Position numbers and translations under genes: made by a program | Shown here: positions 22,801-31,800 of the stretch, piece after piece | How positions within the stretch are numbered: the stretch's first letter is position 1 | Layout: each line of letters opens with the position of its first letter | Source: CAZCVI01 sp964502145 | GTDB taxonomy: Bacteria > Acidobacteriota > Aminicenantia > UBA2199 | Direction: 5' to 3' | Assembly: GCA_964502145.1 (NCBI GenBank) | Contig: CAZCVI010000004.1 | Span: 166,095 to 230,094 of the forward strand | DNA: 64,000 nucleotides | Notes under the pieces: model-generated | Seen by the model: only the letters and a program-made list of their open reading frames with translations | Database searches by the model: none | What the model was told of the DNA's origin: nothing

Positions 22801-25800
22801 CTGTTTGACACCATGTTTGTCTTGCAGAATCTGGATGTTCCCAGTATCGAGAACTCCAGCTTGAGTTTAAAATCCCATCCTTTTGCGTCGCGCACTGCAA
22901 AATTTGATTTAACCTTGGTCTGTATTGAAAACGAGCAGCAGCTCGCTTGTGCTTTGGAATACAGCACGGCCCTTTTTAAACAAGAAACCATCCAGAAATT
23001 TTCCCAGTATTTCCAGGCCGTGATCTCCGCCGTGCTAAAGAACCCGACGCAAAAGATAGCAGACATCGAAATCATTTCTTGCCAGGAGAAAGAGCAGATA
23101 TTATTTAATTTTAATAATACGGCTAGCGAATATCCCCAAGATAAGACCATTCACCAGTTATTCATGGAACAATCCGACCGTACTCCCTCACACATGGCCC
23201 TCATCGGTCCAAAAAACCAGGGCTGTCAATTAACCTACCAAGAATTAAATCAAAAATCCACTCAATTGGCCCATCAATTAATCGCACAAGGTGTTATACC
23301 CAACACCATTGTGGCCATCATGGTCGAGCGTTCCTTAGAAATGATCATCGGTATTCTCGGCATATTAAAATCCGGTGCCGCCTACCTGCCCATCGACCCC
23401 GATTACCCCACCGAGCGCAAACAATTCATGCTCACAGACAGTGCCGCCAGTATCCTTCTCACCCAACAATTCATCCAAGACCCCACTCCCATCACTCCCA
23501 TCACTCCCATACTTCCCATACTTCCCATAATTCCCATACTTCCCATAATTCCCATCACTCCCATCACTCCCATTCCTCCCATCACTCCCACCACTCTCGC
23601 CTACCTCATTTACACTTCCGGTTCCACCGGTAAACCCAAAGGTGTGATGGTCGAGCATCGCAGTATCTTTAATACCATCACCTATCGCCAGCAGATGTAT
23701 AAAATGGGTAGCACTGAGCGCGCCTTGCAATTGTTTTCTTTTGCTTTTGATGGCTTTCTCACCTCCTTTTTTACCCCCATTGTTTCTGGTACAACCGTCG
23801 TGTTATTGAGCGGCGAAGAAGTAAAAGATATCGCCTGTATCGCAGAAATAATCGCTACCTTTCATATCACCCATTTTATTTGTGTTCCCTCCCTGTTCCG
23901 CTGGTTATTGGAAACCACTACTGCCACGGAATTATCCTGCTTAAAAGTTGTCACTTTGGCCGGTGAACAAGTGTTACCTGATCTGGTGGAAAAAAGCAAG
24001 CAATTCCTTCCCTGGTTGGCACTTGTGAATGAGTACGGACCCACCGAAAGCAGTGTTTTAGCCACGATTCACCCCAATATCCAATCAGACCCCGTAATTT
24101 CTATCGGCACACCTATTGCCAACACCCGGGCGTATATTCTTGACCAAGACAATCATCTTGTTCCCATCGGTATACCCGGCCAATTGGTTTTATCTGGCCA
24201 GGGTCTTGCCCGTGGTTATTTAAACAACCCCGAACTCACCCACCATAAATTCTTCTCTCTGTCTATATCGTCCACATCGTCCACAAAATGCTACCAAACC
24301 GGCGATTTGGCCCGTTGGTTACCCGATGGTCGCATCCAATTTCTGGGCCGGATCGATCAGCAAGTAAAAATCCGTGGTTTCCGCATTGAACCCGGTGAAA
24401 TCGAAGCCCTTTTACGCACCCATTCCCACATTAAAGATGTCGTGGTCGTTGTCACTGGAGAAGAACATGGCGACAAAACTCTGGCTGCCTATTTTGTCGC
24501 GGACAGTCCTGTCATCGGTGTTGCATTAAGAGAGTATTTATTAACCCGTGTGCCCGAATATATGATCCCCTCATTTTTTGTGCCCGTGGAAAAAATACCG
24601 CGTACTCTCTCTGGAAAAGTGGACCGCACTGCTTTACCCGCACTGGAAATAAAACTAATCGACGCGTATATTGCCCCACGAAATCCGATTGAAAAGAATT
24701 TAGCCGCACTTTGGAGTGAAATTTTGCATAAAAACCCCTTGCAGGAACCCATTGGCATCAATGATAATTTTTTCCAATTGGGTGGGCACTCTTTAAAAGC
24801 CACGTTCCTGGCTTCCCGGATACACAAGGCATTTAATGTGAAGGTACCTTTGGCCCAGATATTTAAAGACCCGACCATAAACGCTCTTTCCCAGTATATC
24901 ATTGCTGCATCGGGCGAAAAGTACTCGCATATTTTACCCGTGGAGGAAAAGGAATATTATCCCCTCTCATCCGCGCAGAAACGGCTATTCTTTTTACAAC
25001 TGATGGATAAAAAAGCCACTGTGTACAATATTTCTTCCATTTGGAGCCTTGCCGGTCGTATTGATAAATCCTGGCTTGAACAGTGTGTGAGCCAACTCAT
25101 TTTTAGACACCAGAGTTTTCGCACTTCGTTTCATTTCATCAATGATGAACCCGTGCAACGGATACAAGATAGTGTCAGCTTTGAAATTGAAGATAATGTT
25201 CATGTTGATTTTATATTTGTGCGTCCTTTTGATTTAGCAAAAGCGCCGTTATTACGTATTCGTTTGGAAACATTAGCCGAAAACGAGCATCTCTTGCTTG
25301 TTGACATGCATCATATTATCGCCGATGGTCAATCCATGGAAATACTGATACAAGAGTTCGCCACCTTGTTTGCCAGTACGCCATTGCCTCCATTAACCCT
25401 GCAATACAAGGATTATGCCGCGTGGCAAAGCAGTGAAAAAGAGAGTCAACACCTGAAGCAGCAAGAACTATTTTGGTTGCACGAATTTGCCGGAGAAATT
25501 CCCCTGCTTGATTTGCCCACAAATTTTGTTCGACCCTCCGTGCAAAGTTTTGCCGGGGATAATATTCATTTTAAACTCACTCCATCCCTTGTTGCTTCAT
25601 TAAAGGAAATCGTTGTCGAGGCTGGCGCCACCCTGTATATCGTGTTGTTGGCCTGTTATACTATATTTCTCGCCAAAATTAGCAACCAGGAAGATATCGT
25701 TGTGGGCACACCTATTGCTGGACGCAGGCATGTTGATCTGGAAAATATTATTGGTATGTTTGTTAATACCATGGCCATCAGGAATTACCCTGTCGCCCAG

Positions 25801-28800
25801 AAAAATTGTCTTGCTTTTATGCGTGAAGTCCGCGATAGGACCTTAAATGTCTTTGATAACCAGGAATATCAGTACGAGGACCTCGTCGAAAAAGTGACCA
25901 CTGCACGCGCTCTCAGTCGCAACCCCCTCTTTGACACCATGTTCGTGTTGCAGAATTTAGACTCCCAGACAATAGCCACCCCAGGACTGCAATTTGTTCC
26001 CTGTGTCCAGGAAAACAAAACATCCAAATTTGATCTTTCATTAACTGCTGTTGAAGCCGGTGAAATAATCGCCTTCAAGTTCGAGTACAACAGCCAATTA
26101 TTTACCCCGGACACCATCCAGCGGTTCAGTACTTATTTTATTAACACCCTTTCTGCCATCGTAGAAGATAAAAACAGGGCAATCGCCACCATAGAACTCA
26201 TCCCCATAGCAGAAAAAAGCCAGCTATTATATGATTTCAACACCACCACTGCCGATTACCCCGCAGACAAAACCATCCCGCAATTATTCATGGCCCAAGC
26301 CGAACGAACCCCGGATAGTATCGCCCTTATTGGCCCCAATAACTCCGCGTGTCAATTAACTTACGCCGCATTAAATAAAAAATCCCATCAATTGGCCCAA
26401 GTATTGATAGAAAAAGGAATTATCCCAGATACCATTGTCGCCATCATGGTAGAACGTTCCTTAGAAATGATCATTGGCATTCTCGGCATATTAATATCAG
26501 GCGGCGCCTATCTCCCCATTGCCCCCGCCCTTCCCGAAGACAGAAAACAATTCATGCTCGCCGACAGCAACGCCCAACTCCTTCTCACCCACCCATTCAT
26601 CCAAGATTCCACTCCCATCACTCCCATAATTCCCATACTTCCCATACTTCCCATACTTCCCATAATTCCCATACTTCCCATTACTCCCATAATTCCCACC
26701 AATCTCGCCTACATTCTCTACACTTCCGGTACCTCCGGCAAACCCAAGGGTGTGATGGTCACCCATCAGAATGTCGTTAACGTCGTATCCTGGTTTGGCA
26801 GCCATTATCTAGTGGACTCCCATACCCGTATTATTTTAATGTCCGATTACTCCTTTGATGCCAGTGTGAACCAGATATTCGCGCCATTGTTTTTAGGTGC
26901 CTCCCTGTATGTCCTGGAGAAAACAGCATTGACCGATATCCATGCACTCCGCTTAATCATCCGAAAGCAGCGGATCAATCTCATTAATTTTGTGCCTGCC
27001 CTGTTACGCGAGTTGTTGTGCCATAAAGCAAAATTACCCAGTTTGCACACTGTTATTTCCGGCGCAGAGAATCTCGATGAAAGCACAAAAAACAATATCC
27101 TGGAGCTGGGGTATCAGTTATACAATCAATATGGTCCCACCGAATGTACTATTGATGCATTGGTCTTAACCTGTTCCCAGGCTCCTGTTAGTTTAGGGAA
27201 ACCCATCAGCAATGTCAAAATAAGGATTCTCGATAAATTCGCGCATATTGTCCCTATCGGGATATCAGGAGAACTCTTCATCTCTGGTCTGGGTGTAACC
27301 CGGGGGTATCTTAACAATCCTGAATTAACCGCCCAGAAATTTATAACCAGTCCAGACGGCACTGTTTTATTTAAAACCGGTGATCTCACCCGTTGGTGGC
27401 CCGACGGCAATGTTGAATTCCTCGGTCGCATAGATACCCAGGTCAAGATTCGTGGCTTCCGCATCGAACTCGAAGAAATCGAAAATCAATTGTTAACCCA
27501 CCCTGAAATCAAAGAGGCCGTTCTTAGCGCCATTGACAATACCGGTAGCGACACCTATCTCTGTGCTTACATTGTTAAACAAGCAGAAAACGCCCCATTA
27601 GACACCGTATTATTAAGAGAATACCTATCCCAGCGCTTGCCTGATTATATGATCCCCTTTTCTTTTGTCCAACTCGCTCACATCCCCCGGACCGCCAATG
27701 GCAAGATAAACCGCGCCGCCTTGCCAAAACCCGATGTGTGCCTGACCCATGAGTATGTCGCACCCGCCGATAATATCCAGGAAAAACTCGCTGCCATATG
27801 GGCCGCGATACTTAAAAAAGAGCCGCATAAAATTGGCATCGAAGATAATTTCTTTGAACTTGGCGGCCATTCGTTACGTGCCACCATGATGTTATCTAAA
27901 GTTCACCAGGAGTTTGATGTGGAGGTCTCCCTTGAAGGATTTTTTAAGAACCCCCGCATAAGCCATATGTCCGCTTATATAAAAAATGCCCAGAAAAGCA
28001 TATTTGAAAGCATCCAACCCGTTGAATTAAAAGAGTATTACCCCCAATCGTCCGCTCAAAAGCGTCTTTTCTTCCTCGGGCAATTGGAAAACATCGGTGC
28101 CACGTACAATATGCCCATGACACTCATCCTCGAAGAAAAAATAGATCAATTAAAATTTACCACCGCCTTAAAGGCATTGATTTCCCGTCACGAAACTCTG
28201 CGCACCTCTTTCTCTTTGATTGGCAACGACCCCATTCAACGCGTGCATGATACCGTTGATTTTAAAATCGAAGAGGTAACCACCGCGTTTAGGAGTATCG
28301 AAGAAATAGTAAGAGCATTTATCCGCCCCTTTGATTTGGCCCAGCCCCCTTTATTGCGCTTTGGGATCGGTCAATTACCCGACGATACCACATTGCTTCT
28401 TTTTGATATCCATCATATTATCAGCGATGGCACTTCCATGGGTCTATTATTAAACGATTTTGCCCGCTTGTTTGCCAGTCAAGAACTTCCCCCCCTACAT
28501 GTTCAATACAAGGATTTTTCCATGTGGCAAAATAGTTTATTTAATGCCCGGAGGATTTCCGCCCAGAAGCAATATTGGCTTGATCTCTATGCCGATACCG
28601 CCGGAATCCCCAAACTTGGTCTACCCATTGATTATCCACGCCCACCTGTCTTTAACTTTGAGGGTGATATATTTAAATTTAAAATCAGTGGCGCACAAGC
28701 CGCCACCTTTAAACGCGTCTGTCTCGAACATAACGTCACCACCTTCATGTATCTCCTTGCCGTGTACAGCGTTCTCTTATTCAAATATACCGGCCAGGAA

Positions 28801-31800
28801 GATGTTATTATCGGGTGCGATATTGCCGGTCGTCCCCACGCTGACCTGCAAGCTATTATCGGCATGTTTGTCAATGAACTCGCCATGCGCAATCACCCCC
28901 AAGGTAGCACGCACTTTGATGAATTTCTAAATGAAGTGAAAAAAACCAGTATCCGCGCCTTTGAAAACCAGGATTATCAATTCGAAGAGCTCGTTGATAA
29001 CCTTGATATCACCCGTGACGCCTCGCGAAACCCGCTCTTTGATGTCCAATTCGCCTGCCAGAACACAGAAACCAGCCAAACCCCCATGCAAGGCATTAAA
29101 TTGGTGCCTTATGCCACTAAAAATCAAACCGCCAAATTTGATCTCGCCCTCGACGTCTTCGAAGGTGACCATGAACTTGGTTTTCGCTTTCAATATTGTA
29201 CTAAACTATTTAAGAAAAGCACTATCCAAGCCATGTCCGGGCATTTTTTAAATATCCTTTCCCATGTTTTAGAAAAACCCCGCACCCGTTTACACCATAT
29301 CACCATGATGGCAGAAAGCGAGAAGCACCAGATTCTTTTTGAATTCAACAATACCAAAAAAGAAGTTGTCCGCGACGCCTGTTTCACCGCTTTATTTGAA
29401 CAACAGGTGGCCAAGACCCCGGATCGCATCGCTGTTTGTTATCAACATGAATCACTCTCTTATCACCAGCTAAATCAACATGCCAACCGTTTGGCCAATT
29501 ACCTCCGTTATGAAAAAAATATCCGTCCCAATGATCTTATCGGTATATGGATGCACCGCTCCATTTATTTCCTCATCTCTATCCTCGGTATCATGAAAGC
29601 CGGGGCCGCGTATATTCCCATTGAGACCACATTGCCCGATGAACGCGTCAAAAAGATAATCGATAACGCCAAAATCGGTCTCGTCATCACCACCCAAAAA
29701 TACGAGCAGCACGTCAACCGCCTCCAGTGGGAATGCCCCTCGTTTCATTCATTCCTGCTTCTTGATGGTGATAATTCTTATGTGATAGACACCGAGGAAG
29801 ATATTAATCTCAAGAGCGCCGAAGAACTCTGGAATTATGTCAGTGAAACCTCCACCGACGATATCACCGAGGGTGGCTGGCTCACCAGTTATACCGGTGA
29901 CCCCTTCACCAGAGAAGAAATGGAAGAATACACCGATAATACACTCAAAAAACTCACCCCTCTCCTGCACCAAGAGATGCGTGTCCTTGAGATTGGTTGC
30001 GCGTCCGGTTTAACCATGTATCCCATTGCCGCCAAGGTCCGCTTTTATTATGGCACCGATTTATCCCAGACCACCATCCAAAAGAATAAACAACGCGTCT
30101 TGGAAAATCATTACGATAATATCGCCCTCGCTTGTCTCCCTGCCCATGAAATCGATAGAATCACTGAAAAAGACTTTGATCTTGTCATTATCAACAGTGT
30201 TATTCAATCTTTCCAGGGGCATAATTACCTCCGCCATGTTTTACATAAGGTGGTCGCCCTGTTGGCCGATAACGCATTCCTCTACATTGGTGATGTCATG
30301 GACCAGGACTTAAAGCAAGACCTCATCCAGGAAATGGTCAATTTCAAACGTGCCAACAAAGGCAAAAACTACAAGACCAAGGTCGATTGGTCCCAGGAAC
30401 TATTTATTTCCCGCGCTTTCCTTCAAGATATGTCCGTAACGATCCCCGCTATCCAAAAATGTGAATTTTCCCATAAAATATATACCATTCCCAACGAGCT
30501 CACCAAATTCAGATATGATGCCCTGCTAACCATTGCTAAAACCAGTGCCCAACCCTCCCAACCCCTTCAGAAGCATAAATATCAGGATGGTCTCAGTCAA
30601 TTACAGTCCTTTCATAGCCACGGCGCACCCACACCCGCCACTCCCCATGATCTTGCCTATGTCATCTATACATCCGGGAGTACCGGGCAGCCCAAGGGCG
30701 TATTGATCCATCAACTCGGTATGATCAACCATTTATATGCTAAAATAAACGACCTTGCCATTACTTCCGAAGATAGTATTGCCCAGACCGCTTCCGCTGG
30801 TTTTGACATTTCCGTGTGGCAATTCCTGGCCGCCATACTTGTCGGCGGGACTACCTTTATTATTGATAAAGAGATTGTTCTTGAACCCGGTCAATTTCTC
30901 CATGTTCTCCAGCAACACCGCGTCACTATCTTGGAAACCGTGCCCTCTTTAATGGCTGTTTTTCTCGATGATGTCGCCACCACACCCCAACCTGAACTAA
31001 CCCATTTAAAATGGATGATTCCCACCGGTGAACCCCTCACTCCCGCGCTCGTGCGCAAGTGGTACGCCCATTTTCCCCATATTAAACTCCTCAATGCCTA
31101 TGGTCCCACCGAGGCTTCCGATGATATCACCCATTATATCGTCCATGAACTACCCGGTGAAACCCAACCCACCATCCCCATTGGTAAACCCCTGCAAAAT
31201 TTACATATTTATATCTTGGATGCCAATTTGTCCCTGTGTCCAGTCCGTGTACGCGGAGAGATTTGTGTTGCCGGCCTCGGTGTTGGCAAAGGATACTGGC
31301 AGGACCCCGTAAAAACCGCGTATTCTTTTATTCCCAATCCATTTAGCGCGCAAATCAATGACCCCGATTATGCCACCCTCTATCGTACCGGTGATATCGG
31401 CTATTTCACCCCCGATGGTATTGTCGAGTGTCTTGGTAGAATCGACAACCAGGTCAAGATCAGGGGCAATCGTATAGAATTGGAAGAAATTGAGAACCGT
31501 TTGCTCAAACATCCCCAGATCAAGGAGGCGGTTGTGGTTGTCAAACAAAAAGAGGGTATGGAAAAAGCTCTTTATGCTTATATCGTCTGCACTGAAACCG
31601 AGAATCCAGACACCCTGCTCAATGTTGACCAGTTGCGTGATTATCTCGGTGCCAATCTACCCGATTACATGCTTCCCTCCCATTTTGTCAAGATAGACAA
31701 AATCCCCCTCACCCCCAATGGTAAGATGGACCGGAAAGCCATGGACCATATGGGCGAGGTTCTCAGTTCAAGTGCCGAATATGCCCCTCCCGAAACCGAA

